From: Mycobacterium sp. ITM-2016-00318 | GTDB lineage: Bacteria > Actinomycetota > Actinomycetes > Mycobacteriales > Mycobacteriaceae | NCBI RefSeq assembly: GCF_002968285.2 | Contig: NZ_CP134400.1 | Location: 1,116,001-1,180,000, forward strand | Direction: 5' to 3' | DNA: 64,000 bases | Part shown: in pieces, positions 1-8,891 of the stretch | How the letters are laid out: every line of letters begins with the position of its first letter | How positions within the stretch are numbered: the stretch's first letter is position 1 | Notes under the pieces: generated by a model | Seen by the model: only the letters and a program-made list of their open reading frames with translations | The model's database searches: none | What the model was told of the DNA's origin: nothing | Translations under genes and position numbers: made by a program

Positions 1-394
1 TGAACGCCAGCGTTCCTGCCGTCGCGCCTTTCACCCCGCCTGAAACGGGGGCGTCGAGTTGCGCGAAGCCGCGGTCGGTGGCCTGCTTGTGGATCTCGCG
101 CGCATCGTCGACCGAGATGGTCGAGGTGTCGATGAACAGCGCGCCTGCCTTGGCGGCGGGCAACACCTCGTTGTAGCAGGACTTGACGATCGCGCCGCTG
201 GGCAGCGAGGTGATGACGACGTCGGCGTCGGCCACCGCCGCCGCTCCAGTGTCGAAGACCTTGGCGCCCTTGTCTTCTGTTGCCGCCTTCAACGCGGGAA
301 CCGGGTCGAATGCGTTGACGGTCTGGCCGGCCGCGACGAGGTTTGCGGCCATCGGCCCGCCCATGTTGCCCAGTCCAAGGAACGCAATGTTCAT
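1..394 (-). CDS. mmsB: 3-hydroxyisobutyrate dehydrogenase, 5' part (runs off left edge)
   Basis: The reverse strand from the ATG at 394 reads MNIAFLGLGNMGGPMAANL, the N-terminal NAD-binding glycine motif of the beta-hydroxyacid dehydrogenase family. Further on it has DTSTISVDDAR and the substrate-loop motif DAPVSGG typical of 3-hydroxyisobutyrate dehydrogenase. About 131 codons are present and the C-terminal catalytic half lies outside the window. The enzyme oxidises 3-hydroxyisobutyrate to methylmalonate semialdehyde in valine breakdown. It follows the acyl-CoA dehydrogenase stop by 18 bases on the same strand and shares the operon with mmsA, whose product uses its product. The family call is firm. 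Confidence 0.93.
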   Translation of the reverse strand, partial: MNIAFLGLGNMGGPMAANLVAAGQTVNAFDPVPALKAATEDKGAKVFDTGAAAVADADVVITSLPSGAIVKSCYNEVLPAAKAGALFIDTSTISVDDAREIHKQATDRGFAQLDAPVSGGVKGATAGTLAF

Positions 395-412
395 GCCTCT
401 GCCTCGACCTTT

Positions 413-1576
413 CTAAGACGCGCGGACACGGGCGGCTTCGGCCCGACCGATGACCACACGCATGATTTCGTTGGTTCCCTCGAGGATTCGATGTACCCGC
501 AGGTCGCGGACGATCTTCTCGAGACCGTACTCATTCAGATACCCGTAACCGCCGTGCAATTGCAGTGCCTGATCGGCGACGTCGAAGCAGGTGTCGGTGA
601 CGTACCGCTTCGCCATCGCGCACAACTCGACCTTGTCGGGATGGTCGGCGTCGAGCGCGGTTGCGGCCCGCCACAGGAGCGTTCGCGACGTCTCCAGGGC
701 GGTGGCCATGTCGGCGAGCTTGAACCGGATGGTCGGCTCGTCGAGCAGCGCTCCGCCGAACGCCTGCCGGTCGGCCAGGTAGCCGACCGCCTTGTCGAAC
801 GCGGCCTGGGCCCCGCCGAGTGAACACGCCGCGATGTTGATCCGGCCGCCGTTGAGCCCGTTCATCGCGATGGAGAAGCCGGTGCCCTCACCGTCGGCAC
901 CGCCGAGCATCGATTCGGCGGGTACGCGCGCGCCTTCGAAGATGACCTGTGCGGTGGGCTGAGCGTTCCAACCCATCTTCTCCTCGTCGGCACCGAAGCT
1001 GAGGCCGGGAGTGCCTTTTTCGACGATGAAAGCCGAGATGCCGCGAGGGCCTTCACCTCCGGTGCGGGCCATGACGATGTAGACGTCGGAAGTGCCCGCT
1101 CCCGAGATGAACTGCTTCACACCGTCGAGTACGTAGAAATCGCCGTCTCGAACGGCCTTCGTGCGTAGCGCACTGGCGTCGGATCCCGCACCGGGTTCGG
1201 TGAGGCAGTAACTCGCGATGGCCTCCATCGACGCGAGTTTGGGCACCCAGGACTTGCGTTGTTCGTGCGTGCCGTACGTGTCGACCATCCACGCGCACAT
1301 GTTGTGGATGGACAGGAACGCGGCGACCGTGGGATCGGCGGCGGCCAACTGCTCGAAGATGCGCACGGCATCGATGCGGCGCAGGCCGCTGCCGCCGGCG
1401 TCTTCCCCGCAGTAGATCGCCGCCATCCCCAGCTCGGCAGCCTCACGCAGTTCGTCGACTGGAAAGTGGTGTGTCTTGTCCCACTCCAGCGCATTTGGGG
1501 CAAGACGCTTTTCGGCGAACGCCGCCGCCGTCTCGGCGATGACGCGTTCGTCGTCGTCCAGGCCGAAGAACTGCAT
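413..1576 (-). CDS. Acyl-CoA dehydrogenase (probable isobutyryl-CoA dehydrogenase)
   Basis: This is a 387-residue soluble flavoprotein of normal acyl-CoA dehydrogenase length. Visible signatures are CLTEPGAGSDAS in the FAD/substrate region, QLHGGYGYLNEYGLEK near the C-terminus and the terminal ILEGTNEIMR motif that carries the family's catalytic glutamate. The start MQFFGLDDDE at 1576 is preferred over the upstream frame because it lies 8 bases after the mmsA stop and matches family N-termini. Placement between mmsA and mmsB points to isobutyryl-CoA to methacrylyl-CoA oxidation in valine catabolism. The substrate is inferred from context. Confidence 0.9.
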   Translation of the reverse strand: MQFFGLDDDERVIAETAAAFAEKRLAPNALEWDKTHHFPVDELREAAELGMAAIYCGEDAGGSGLRRIDAVRIFEQLAAADPTVAAFLSIHNMCAWMVDTYGTHEQRKSWVPKLASMEAIASYCLTEPGAGSDASALRTKAVRDGDFYVLDGVKQFISGAGTSDVYIVMARTGGEGPRGISAFIVEKGTPGLSFGADEEKMGWNAQPTAQVIFEGARVPAESMLGGADGEGTGFSIAMNGLNGGRINIAACSLGGAQAAFDKAVGYLADRQAFGGALLDEPTIRFKLADMATALETSRTLLWRAATALDADHPDKVELCAMAKRYVTDTCFDVADQALQLHGGYGYLNEYGLEKIVRDLRVHRILEGTNEIMRVVIGRAEAARVRAS

Positions 1577-1584
1577 GTAGCTCT

Positions 1585-3105
1585 CTACTTCATCGTGGGG
1601 ATGACGAACTCGGCACCATCCTTGATGCCCGACGGCCACCGCTCGGTGATCGTCTTGACCTTGGTGTAGAAGATGACCGACGCGGGCCCGTGCTGGTTGA
1701 GGTCGCCGAAGCCGGACCGCTTCCAGCCGCCGAACGTGTGGTAGGCGACCGGCACCGGGATCGGCACGTTGACGCCGACCATGCCGACCTGCACCCGGGA
1801 CACGAAGTCACGCGCGGCATCGCCGTCGCGGGTGAAGATCGCGACGCCGTTGCCGTATTCATGCTCGGTGGGCAGTCGGAGAGCCTCTTCGTAGTCGTGG
1901 GCGCGCACGATGCACAGCACAGGCCCGAAGATCTCATCGGTGTAGATCGACATGTCGGTGGTGACGTGGTCGAACAGCGTGGGTCCGATGAAGTAACCCT
2001 TCGACAGGTCGGCCTCGTCGAAAGTCAGCTCGTCGCTGGCGCGTTCGCGCCCGTCGACGACCGCTTCGGCACCGGCCTCGATGCCTTGGGCGATGTAGTC
2101 CTTCACTCGCTTGAGCGCGGCTTCGGTGACCAGCGGGCCGTAATCGGCCTTGGGGTCGAGGCTGTGGCCGACGCGCAGCTGATTGACGCGTTCGACGAGC
2201 CTGGCGCGCAACCGATTTGCGGTTTCCTCGCCGACCGGTACCGCGACGCTGATCGCCATGCAGCGCTCACCGGCGCTGCCGTAGCCGGCGCCGATGAGGG
2301 CGTCGACGGCCTGGTCCAGATCGGCGTCGGGCATCACGATCATGTGGTTCTTGGCGCCACCGAAGCACTGTGAGCGCTTGCCGTTGGCCGCCGCGGTCGA
2401 GTAGATGTAATGCGCGATATCGGAGCTCCCGACGAAGCCGACGGCCTGGATATCGGGGTGGTTGAGGATGGCGTCGACGGCTTCCTTGTCGCCGTGCACG
2501 ACCTGGAACACTCCCGGAGGCAGGCCGGCTTCGAGGAACAGTTCGGCCAGCCGCACCGGCACGGACGGGTCGCGCTCCGACGGCTTGAGGATGAAGGCGT
2601 TGCCGCACGCCAGCGCCGGGCCTGCCTTCCACAGCGGGATCATCGCGGGGAAGTTGAAGGGGGTGATGCCCGCGACGACCCCGAGCGGTTGCCGGATCGA
2701 ATAGACGTCGATGCCGGAGCCGGCGCCCTCGGTGAACTCACCCTTCAACAGATGTGGGATGCCGATCGCGAACTCGATGACCTCGATGCCTCGCTGGATG
2801 TCGCCCTTGGAGTCGGCGACCGTCTTGCCGTGCTCGAGCGAGAGCAGTTCGGCCAGTTCCTCGACGTTGGCGTTGACCAGATCGATGAACTTCATCATCA
2901 CGCGGGCCCGGCGCTGCGGGTTCCACGCGGCCCATTCCCTCTGGGCTTCGACGGCCTTGGCCACTGCAGCGTCGACGTCGGCGGCGGAGGCCATCATGAC
3001 CTCGGCCTGCACTTCGCCGGTGCTCGGGTTCATCACGTCGGCGGTTCGGGTCGACGACAGGTTGCTGCGCTGTCCGTCGATGAAATGTGGAATCTGTGTG
3101 GTCAT
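1585..3105 (-). CDS. mmsA: Methylmalonate-semialdehyde dehydrogenase (CoA-acylating)
   Basis: This 506-residue aldehyde dehydrogenase converts methylmalonate semialdehyde plus CoA and NAD to propionyl-CoA. It shows the MMSDH N-terminus (IPHFIDGQRS), the motif GVVAGITPFNFPAMIPLWK, FGGAKNHMIVMPDAD, and GERCMAI with the catalytic cysteine near residue 282. The start at 3105 is chosen because AAGGGG lies 7 bases upstream and the protein then begins MTTQIPHF as in homologues. The open frame extends to 3237, but that stretch looks non-coding. It is the first gene of the valine operon mmsA-fadE-mmsB. Confidence 0.95.
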   Translation of the reverse strand: MTTQIPHFIDGQRSNLSSTRTADVMNPSTGEVQAEVMMASAADVDAAVAKAVEAQREWAAWNPQRRARVMMKFIDLVNANVEELAELLSLEHGKTVADSKGDIQRGIEVIEFAIGIPHLLKGEFTEGAGSGIDVYSIRQPLGVVAGITPFNFPAMIPLWKAGPALACGNAFILKPSERDPSVPVRLAELFLEAGLPPGVFQVVHGDKEAVDAILNHPDIQAVGFVGSSDIAHYIYSTAAANGKRSQCFGGAKNHMIVMPDADLDQAVDALIGAGYGSAGERCMAISVAVPVGEETANRLRARLVERVNQLRVGHSLDPKADYGPLVTEAALKRVKDYIAQGIEAGAEAVVDGRERASDELTFDEADLSKGYFIGPTLFDHVTTDMSIYTDEIFGPVLCIVRAHDYEEALRLPTEHEYGNGVAIFTRDGDAARDFVSRVQVGMVGVNVPIPVPVAYHTFGGWKRSGFGDLNQHGPASVIFYTKVKTITERWPSGIKDGAEFVIPTMK

Positions 3106-3303
3106 GACCATGCCCCTTGCTGGAAGATACTTGGACATCCTAGTAATGGTCCGGCGGCGCTGGCAAGACGCCTGATGACGCTTCAGCGGCGCCGGACCAC
3201 CCAACCCAATACTGCCGCTGACTGACGGCCTCGACAATTAACTTCTGACGCAATCAGGGTCAAACGACGGTTCAGTTATCAATATGAATGTCTGTTCCGT
3301 ACG

Positions 3304-4557
3304 GTGGCGGCTATGGGCGTTACCAGTGCGTATTTGACCGCCGTCGTCGCAGGTGCCATGACGGCCGGAATCGGGGCGGCGAATGTCTTGGCGGTACCGC
3401 CCGATGTGGCCGAACCGGCGCAGTCGACGGCGAGAGACGTCGACCTGTCTGCTTACTTCCTCATCCCGATCATCGATTTCGATGAGACGGTCGGCCCGCT
3501 GAGACTAGTCCGGGAAATCGCTATCGAGGCAGGTACCAACCCGCTACTGCTCGGCATCATTCAGCAGGGCGGCAACTCCTACAACCTGCCCGGGCTGAAC
3601 ACGCTGGTGAACTCGACGTCGCATCCCCGCGTGCAGGCAGAGCAGGGACCCGACTACCTCGACTTCGCGTTCCTCTCCGACCGGACAGAATCCGCCGGGT
3701 GGAGTCTCCTCGGTGACGTCGTAACAAGCGAGGCCGAGGTCAACGGCTCCAGAAACGTCCACTTCAGGCCGCTGCTCGGTGGCGCAGAAGGCATCGGTGC
3801 CCGCCTGTACGGCACTCTCGATGAAACTGCCACCGGCGAACCGATCACTCGTTCTTTGTCGGTGCTGGGCAGCGGCTTCGAAACCGAGTCCAACAGACGA
3901 ACCGGTGTGTTCGACGGTGCGCTCTCCGTCATACCGTTCAACGGATTCAAGGCCGTCGGCGACGGAACCTTGGTCGAAGGCGACAACACGACGACGGCCA
4001 ACCTGGGATCGCTTCAGTTCGGCGCCGGCAGCAGCGGGGCTCTAGGCGGCAACGCCGGCCTCTGCCTGGGCTCAGCGAAGGGGACTAACGGCTGTGGGAC
4101 TGACACAGCTTTCGCGGGTCTCAACGCGCCAATCAACTTGGGACTGGGCACGGGCGGTTCATCGACGAATCTCTTCAGTGTCAATTTTCCCGAGAACAAC
4201 CTGGCGGTCGCCCTTGGTAGCGGTAGCTTCTCCGTGGAGGGCCAACTCGGCGGCACCGTTTCGGTCGGCGGCCTCGAGTTCGGACGACCGATCGACATCG
4301 ATTTCCAGATTCCGCGTGCATCTTCGCTGATGTCCTCGACCAGCAGCAGTCAGCAGCAGAATGTGCGGAATTCGTTCGTGGCCGTCCCAGGAAAGACCGG
4401 CTCCGACAACGGTACCTCTTCCACGGGTCGGCATGCCGCCCGTGATGTGGTGAACTCGACTGTCGCGGGCGTAAGGACCGCAGTGAAGACCGCAGTGTCG
4501 AACGTAACGCAGTCGAAGCCCCGGCACGCCAAGCCGGACGCCGGAACTGAGGACTGA
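3304..4557 (+). CDS. Secreted protein of unknown function, Gly/Ser/Asn-rich
   Basis: I do not recognise a characterised family for this 417-residue product. The first 30 residues form an Ala-rich hydrophobic segment (TSAYLTAVVAGAMTAGIGAANVLA), consistent with a signal peptide cleaved near AVPPD. The mature part has few charges and is rich in Gly, Ser, Asn and Thr, with repeated beta-type stretches (SLQFGAGSSGALGGNAG, GLGTGGSSTNLFSVNF). The last ~80 residues are a Ser/Thr/Lys-rich, probably disordered tail. Two cysteines (GLCLGSAKGTNGCG) could form a disulfide. The start is GTG at 3304, with ATG at 3313 as an alternative. It diverges from mmsA and converges on the fused fadD gene. A cell-envelope or extracellular location is inferred. 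Confidence 0.7.
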   Translation: MAAMGVTSAYLTAVVAGAMTAGIGAANVLAVPPDVAEPAQSTARDVDLSAYFLIPIIDFDETVGPLRLVREIAIEAGTNPLLLGIIQQGGNSYNLPGLNTLVNSTSHPRVQAEQGPDYLDFAFLSDRTESAGWSLLGDVVTSEAEVNGSRNVHFRPLLGGAEGIGARLYGTLDETATGEPITRSLSVLGSGFETESNRRTGVFDGALSVIPFNGFKAVGDGTLVEGDNTTTANLGSLQFGAGSSGALGGNAGLCLGSAKGTNGCGTDTAFAGLNAPINLGLGTGGSSTNLFSVNFPENNLAVALGSGSFSVEGQLGGTVSVGGLEFGRPIDIDFQIPRASSLMSSTSSSQQQNVRNSFVAVPGKTGSDNGTSSTGRHAARDVVNSTVAGVRTAVKTAVSNVTQSKPRHAKPDAGTED

Positions 4558-4612
4558 CATACGGCTGCCTCGACAACCCATCGCCGTTGGCACTCGAGCC
4601 GACATCAGATGT

Positions 4613-7600
4613 TCAGAGTGCGAGTATCCGGACCGTTTCGGCCCGCATGTCGACCTTGCGAACCTTTCCCGTCACCGTCATCGGGAACTCATCGACGATT
4701 CGGACGTAGCGCGGGATCTTGAAGTGGGCGAGCTTGCCGAACGAGAACGCGCGCACAGCATCGGCGTCCAGCGGCGGCCTGCCCGACCGCATCTTGATCC
4801 ATGCACAGATTTCCTCGCCGTACTTGTCGTCGGGCACGCCGATCACCTGCACATCATCTATATCGGGATGAGTGTGCAGAAAATCCTCGATCTCACGTGG
4901 GTACACGTTCTCGCCGCCGCGGATGACCATGTCCTTGATGCGCCCGACAATCACGCAATATCCGTCGTCGCGCATGACAGCCAGGTCGCCAGTGTGCATC
5001 CAACCGTCGTCGTCGATTGCCTCACGCGTCCGGTCGTCGTCACACCAGTAGCCCAGCATCACGGAGTAACCCCTGGTGCAGAACTCGCCGGGCTCACCGC
5101 GTTCGACCGTCCTACCGGTGCCGGGATCGACGATCTTGATCTCGACATGTGGGTGAGCCCGTCCGACCGTCGCGGTCCGCCGCTGCAGGTCGTCGTCGAT
5201 GAGCGTCTGGCAAGACACCGGTGAGGTCTCGGTCATGCCGTAGGCGATCGCGACCTCGGTCATGTTGAGCTCGTCTATACAGCGCTTCATGACCTCCATC
5301 GGGCAGGTCGCGCCTGCCATGATCCCTGTGCGTAACGACGACAGATCGCGATCAGCGAGATCGTGCCGGCCCAACATCGCGACGAACATTGTCGGGACAC
5401 CGTAAACAGCTGTGCAGCGCTCTTTTTCGATGGCGCGCAGGGTCGCTGCCGGATCGAAACCCGCAGCTGGAATAACCATAGTCGCGCCGTGAGTTGTGCA
5501 GCCCAGGTTGCCCATCACCATGCCGAAGCAGTGATAGAACGGCACCGGAATGCACAGCCGCTCGCCGGGACGGAGATTGATGAGCTCGGTGACGAAGAAT
5601 CCGTTGTTCAAGATGTTGCGGTGCGAGAGCGTGGCCCCCTTGGGCGAACCCGTTGTGCCCGAGGTGTACTGGATGTTGATCGCATCCGACGGTTCGAGTC
5701 CTGTCATCCGGGACCGCAACTCGTCGTCTGACACCTGCTCGGAGCGTTGACGCAGCCGTGCCCAGTCGTCTGTGTCCAGGAAGACCACCTCGGTCAGCTC
5801 GGGCACCTGGGTGCGCACCTCGTCGACGATCCTGCGGTAATCGAATGTCTTGATACTCGTCGCCGATACCAACATCCGGACCCCGGAATGCCGCAGCACG
5901 TAGGCGAGCTCATGGCTCCGGTACGCCGGATTCACCGTCACCAGGATCGCGCCGACCTTCGCCGTCGCGAACTGCAAGACCGTCCACTCCGGGCAGTTCG
6001 GCGCCCAGATTCCGACACGATCGGACTTCTTGACACCGCTGGCTATCAAAGCCCTTGCGATGAGATCGATTTCGTCGTTGAGCTCGGTGTAGGTCCAGCG
6101 CCGCCCACTAGGAACATCGACCAACGCCATGGCGCCGGGGTGAGCCGCCACCGTGCGCTCGAAGTTGACCCCGATGGTCTCGTCCAGCAGCGGTGTGTCG
6201 TCGGGACCCGCCGCGTAGGACCGCGCAGTGCCGTGTTCGTCGCGAAGGCGTGCCTTGAGCACCTTTCCGCCGGCGTTGCGAGGCAAGGCATCGACAAGCG
6301 CGAGCCGGCGCGGACGCTTGTAGGGCGCGAGGTGTGCACGACTGTGTGACTCGATCTCGGTTTCCGTCGGTGGATCGGCGGGGTCGTATGGCACCACCAC
6401 CGCCAGCGGGGTTTCGACCCACTGGGAATCGGGGACGCCGATGACCGCCACCTCGGCGACCTTGGGATGTGCGGCGAGCACGTTCTCCACCTCCGCGCAG
6501 TAGATGTTCTCGCCGCCGGAGACGATCATGTCCTTCTTCCGGTCGACCACGTAGATATAGCCCTCTGCGTCCTGCCTGACGAGGTCGCCGGAATGGAACC
6601 AGCCACCACGAAAGGCCTCAGCGGTGTCGTCGGGCCTGTTCCAGTATTCCCTCATCACCAACGGACCGAGGTATACGATCTCGCCGACCTCACCCCGCGG
6701 AACGTCGTTCATCTCGTCGTCGACGACGCGGATGTCGACGTTGAGCATCGGAGTGCCCACCGAGCCGATCTTTTCGATCGAGTCCTCACCGCGTAGCAGG
6801 CAGGTGATGGGACTGCACTCGGTCTGTCCGAACGCGGCGACGATCTCGGCGCCGGGAAAAGAATCGATCATGGTGCGTAACAACGTTGTCGAGGCTGGAG
6901 CGGCCCCCCACCAGACACGGCGCAACCGGGTCAGGTCGTGTGCGGCCAGATCCGGCATCGCGCAGATCGCCTGCCATCCCGTCGGCACCATCCAACACGA
7001 CGTGACCCCCTCGTCGACGATCGTGGTGAGGGTGGCGGCCGGGTCGAAACCGCCCGATCGTGGAATTACGACTTTGCCGCCGGTGAGGAACATCGGCAGC
7101 ATCCCGGACACACCCGCGGTGTGGAACAGCGGCGCGACCGCCATCCAGCAGTCATCGTCGGCGCGGTGACCGAGGGTGCCGATCGAGCTGAACGCATGTA
7201 GATAGAGGTTGCGGTGCGTGATCACCGCGCCCTTGGGAAAACCTGTCGTCCCCGACGTGTACATGATGAACGCGGGTGCGTCGTCGGCGACCCCGATGTC
7301 AACAGGGGAGCCATCGGCGTCTTTGATGATCTCGTCCAGGTCCCCGTCGATGGTAATGACGGTGTGGACTGCCGGTGCGCCCGTAAGGGCCTGTGTCACA
7401 ACGGGTGCCAGCGTTGCGTCGACGATGACCGCGGCCGAACCACTGTCCGCCAGCAGATACGCGATCTCGTCGGCCACGAGCCGGAAGTTGACTGGCACCG
7501 CGATGGCGCCCAGTCGCAGCACCGCCAGCCAGGACTCGACGAGCTCGATGCTGTTGAGCCCTAGCACTGCCACCCGATCGCCGCGGCGGACCCCGCGCGC

Positions 7601-7783
7601 GTCGAGTGCATTCGCCAAGCGGGTCGCGCGGTCGTCGAGCTGCCGAAATGTGCAGCGCCTCCGCGGGTCGACGAAAGCCACCGTGTCGGGCCGGACCCGG
7701 GCGTGCCGGGTGAGTACGTCGCTGAGGGTGATGCCCGTAGAAGCTGACGCGGTCGCAGCAACGGGGGCGGCTGGCGTGGACAT
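4613..7783 (-). CDS. Fused double acyl-CoA synthetase (two AMP-binding domains)
   Basis: This 1056-residue protein contains two complete adenylate-forming enzymes in one frame. Domain 1 (about 1-515) has YTSGTTG at 175-181, FGQTECSP and the C-terminal catalytic lysine in GGKVLK (K507). Domain 2 (about 530-1056) has YTSGTTG at 706-712, YGMTETSP and TGKVRK (K1040), and resembles FadD35-type synthetases. No carrier-protein domain lies between them. No in-frame start codon is visible at the junction (DEHGTARSYAAGPDD), so this looks like a real fusion and not two adjacent genes. Each half should activate a carboxylic acid to its CoA thioester. It is the last gene of the crotonase/fadE operon, 15 bases after fadE18. 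Substrates are unknown. Confidence 0.9.
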   Translation of the reverse strand: MSTPAAPVAATASASTGITLSDVLTRHARVRPDTVAFVDPRRRCTFRQLDDRATRLANALDARGVRRGDRVAVLGLNSIELVESWLAVLRLGAIAVPVNFRLVADEIAYLLADSGSAAVIVDATLAPVVTQALTGAPAVHTVITIDGDLDEIIKDADGSPVDIGVADDAPAFIMYTSGTTGFPKGAVITHRNLYLHAFSSIGTLGHRADDDCWMAVAPLFHTAGVSGMLPMFLTGGKVVIPRSGGFDPAATLTTIVDEGVTSCWMVPTGWQAICAMPDLAAHDLTRLRRVWWGAAPASTTLLRTMIDSFPGAEIVAAFGQTECSPITCLLRGEDSIEKIGSVGTPMLNVDIRVVDDEMNDVPRGEVGEIVYLGPLVMREYWNRPDDTAEAFRGGWFHSGDLVRQDAEGYIYVVDRKKDMIVSGGENIYCAEVENVLAAHPKVAEVAVIGVPDSQWVETPLAVVVPYDPADPPTETEIESHSRAHLAPYKRPRRLALVDALPRNAGGKVLKARLRDEHGTARSYAAGPDDTPLLDETIGVNFERTVAAHPGAMALVDVPSGRRWTYTELNDEIDLIARALIASGVKKSDRVGIWAPNCPEWTVLQFATAKVGAILVTVNPAYRSHELAYVLRHSGVRMLVSATSIKTFDYRRIVDEVRTQVPELTEVVFLDTDDWARLRQRSEQVSDDELRSRMTGLEPSDAINIQYTSGTTGSPKGATLSHRNILNNGFFVTELINLRPGERLCIPVPFYHCFGMVMGNLGCTTHGATMVIPAAGFDPAATLRAIEKERCTAVYGVPTMFVAMLGRHDLADRDLSSLRTGIMAGATCPMEVMKRCIDELNMTEVAIAYGMTETSPVSCQTLIDDDLQRRTATVGRAHPHVEIKIVDPGTGRTVERGEPGEFCTRGYSVMLGYWCDDDRTREAIDDDGWMHTGDLAVMRDDGYCVIVGRIKDMVIRGGENVYPREIEDFLHTHPDIDDVQVIGVPDDKYGEEICAWIKMRSGRPPLDADAVRAFSFGKLAHFKIPRYVRIVDEFPMTVTGKVRKVDMRAETVRILAL

Positions 7784-7798
7784 CGTTCGCTCCTGTGA

Positions 7799-8890
7799 CT
7801 AGAGGCCTGCCCGGTCGGCGACAAGCGCCCGGTTTTGTGCGCTGCCGCCGAACAGTGCCGCGGCCGTGTGGGCCCGGCGGAAGTAGAGGTGCAGATCGTG
7901 CTCCCAGGTGAAGGCGATCCCGCCGTGGATCTGAATCGCCGAGCCCGCGCACTGCACGAAGGTGTCCGCGGCCTGTGCCTTTGCCATCGGCCCGTTGGTC
8001 TTCAGCTCGGGCACGTTGTCGGCACGCATCGCCGCGTACATGACCATCGCGCGGGTGGCGTCGATCTCGATCATCATGTCGGCGCAGGTGTGCTTGACCG
8101 CCTGGAACGAGCCGATCGGTCGATCGAACTGATGTCGGCTCTTGGCGTAGTCAACCGCGAGTGCGAGACACGCCTCGGCGCCGCCAAGCATCTCGGCGGC
8201 GAGCAGAATCCGGGATACATCGAGCACCCGCTCGAAGTCATCCGCTGTTCCTGCAGTCAATGCCTCGGCGGGCGCCTGTGCAAACGTCAGCTTGGCAACG
8301 GGGCGAGTGCTGTCGAATGACGGCAGACTCACCACGGTGACGCCGGGAGCATCGGTCGACACGACGTGCGGAATGACAGCTGCGCCGCTTCGGGCCGGCA
8401 CGATGACCAGGTCCGCGACGGAACCGTGCAGCACAGGAGAGGACTCCCCGGCCAGGACGCTCTGTCCGCCAACGGTTTCGACCCGGACGGTCGGTGCGGA
8501 TGCGGCCTCAGGGCAGGCTGCCGCCAGCGACCCGATCCGTTTTCCGCAGAGCAGGTCGGGCAGCAGACGAGATCTTTGTTCCTCGTCTCCCATTCGCAGC
8601 ACCGCTTCGACCGCCATTGTCGTGCCCAACAGCGGAACGGGGCTGAGCGCGCGGCCGAGCTCCTCCGAGGCGATCGTAGCGACGACGAGGGATTCGCCTG
8701 TCCCGCCATAGAGGGTTGCGACGTGCAGGCCAGGCACGTCGAGGTCGCGGCACAGCCGTTGCCACAACGGTGAGTCGTTGCCGCCACAGGCAGCGACTTC
8801 GCGTACCCGGGTAGCAGAGGATTGATCAAGGAGGAAGCGGCGCAACGATTCTCGGAATGCGTCGTGCTCGGTGCCGTACTGGAAGTCCAT
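7799..8890 (-). CDS. fadE18: Acyl-CoA dehydrogenase, FadE18-type
   Basis: At 363 residues this is the length of M. tuberculosis FadE18. It begins MDFQYGTEHDAFRESLRRFL, and the C-terminal region has IHGGIAFTWEHDLHLYFRRA, the signature of the short partner subunit in the paired steroid/side-chain acyl-CoA dehydrogenases. It starts one base after the fadE17 stop, so the two are probably co-translated and may form a heteromeric enzyme, as known for other adjacent mycobacterial FadE pairs. It presumably oxidises an acyl-CoA made by the downstream double synthetase. The symbol rests on gene order (fadE18-fadE17-echA13 beside mel2) as well as sequence. Confidence 0.88.
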   Translation of the reverse strand: MDFQYGTEHDAFRESLRRFLLDQSSATRVREVAACGGNDSPLWQRLCRDLDVPGLHVATLYGGTGESLVVATIASEELGRALSPVPLLGTTMAVEAVLRMGDEEQRSRLLPDLLCGKRIGSLAAACPEAASAPTVRVETVGGQSVLAGESSPVLHGSVADLVIVPARSGAAVIPHVVSTDAPGVTVVSLPSFDSTRPVAKLTFAQAPAEALTAGTADDFERVLDVSRILLAAEMLGGAEACLALAVDYAKSRHQFDRPIGSFQAVKHTCADMMIEIDATRAMVMYAAMRADNVPELKTNGPMAKAQAADTFVQCAGSAIQIHGGIAFTWEHDLHLYFRRAHTAAALFGGSAQNRALVADRAGL

Positions 8891-8891
8891 G

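Noticed and set aside
1577..3237. Longer N-termini for the first acyl-CoA dehydrogenase and for mmsA
   Set aside because: The extensions overlap the neighbouring gene or non-coding sequence. The internal starts have family-matching N-termini, and mmsA has an AAGGGG site.
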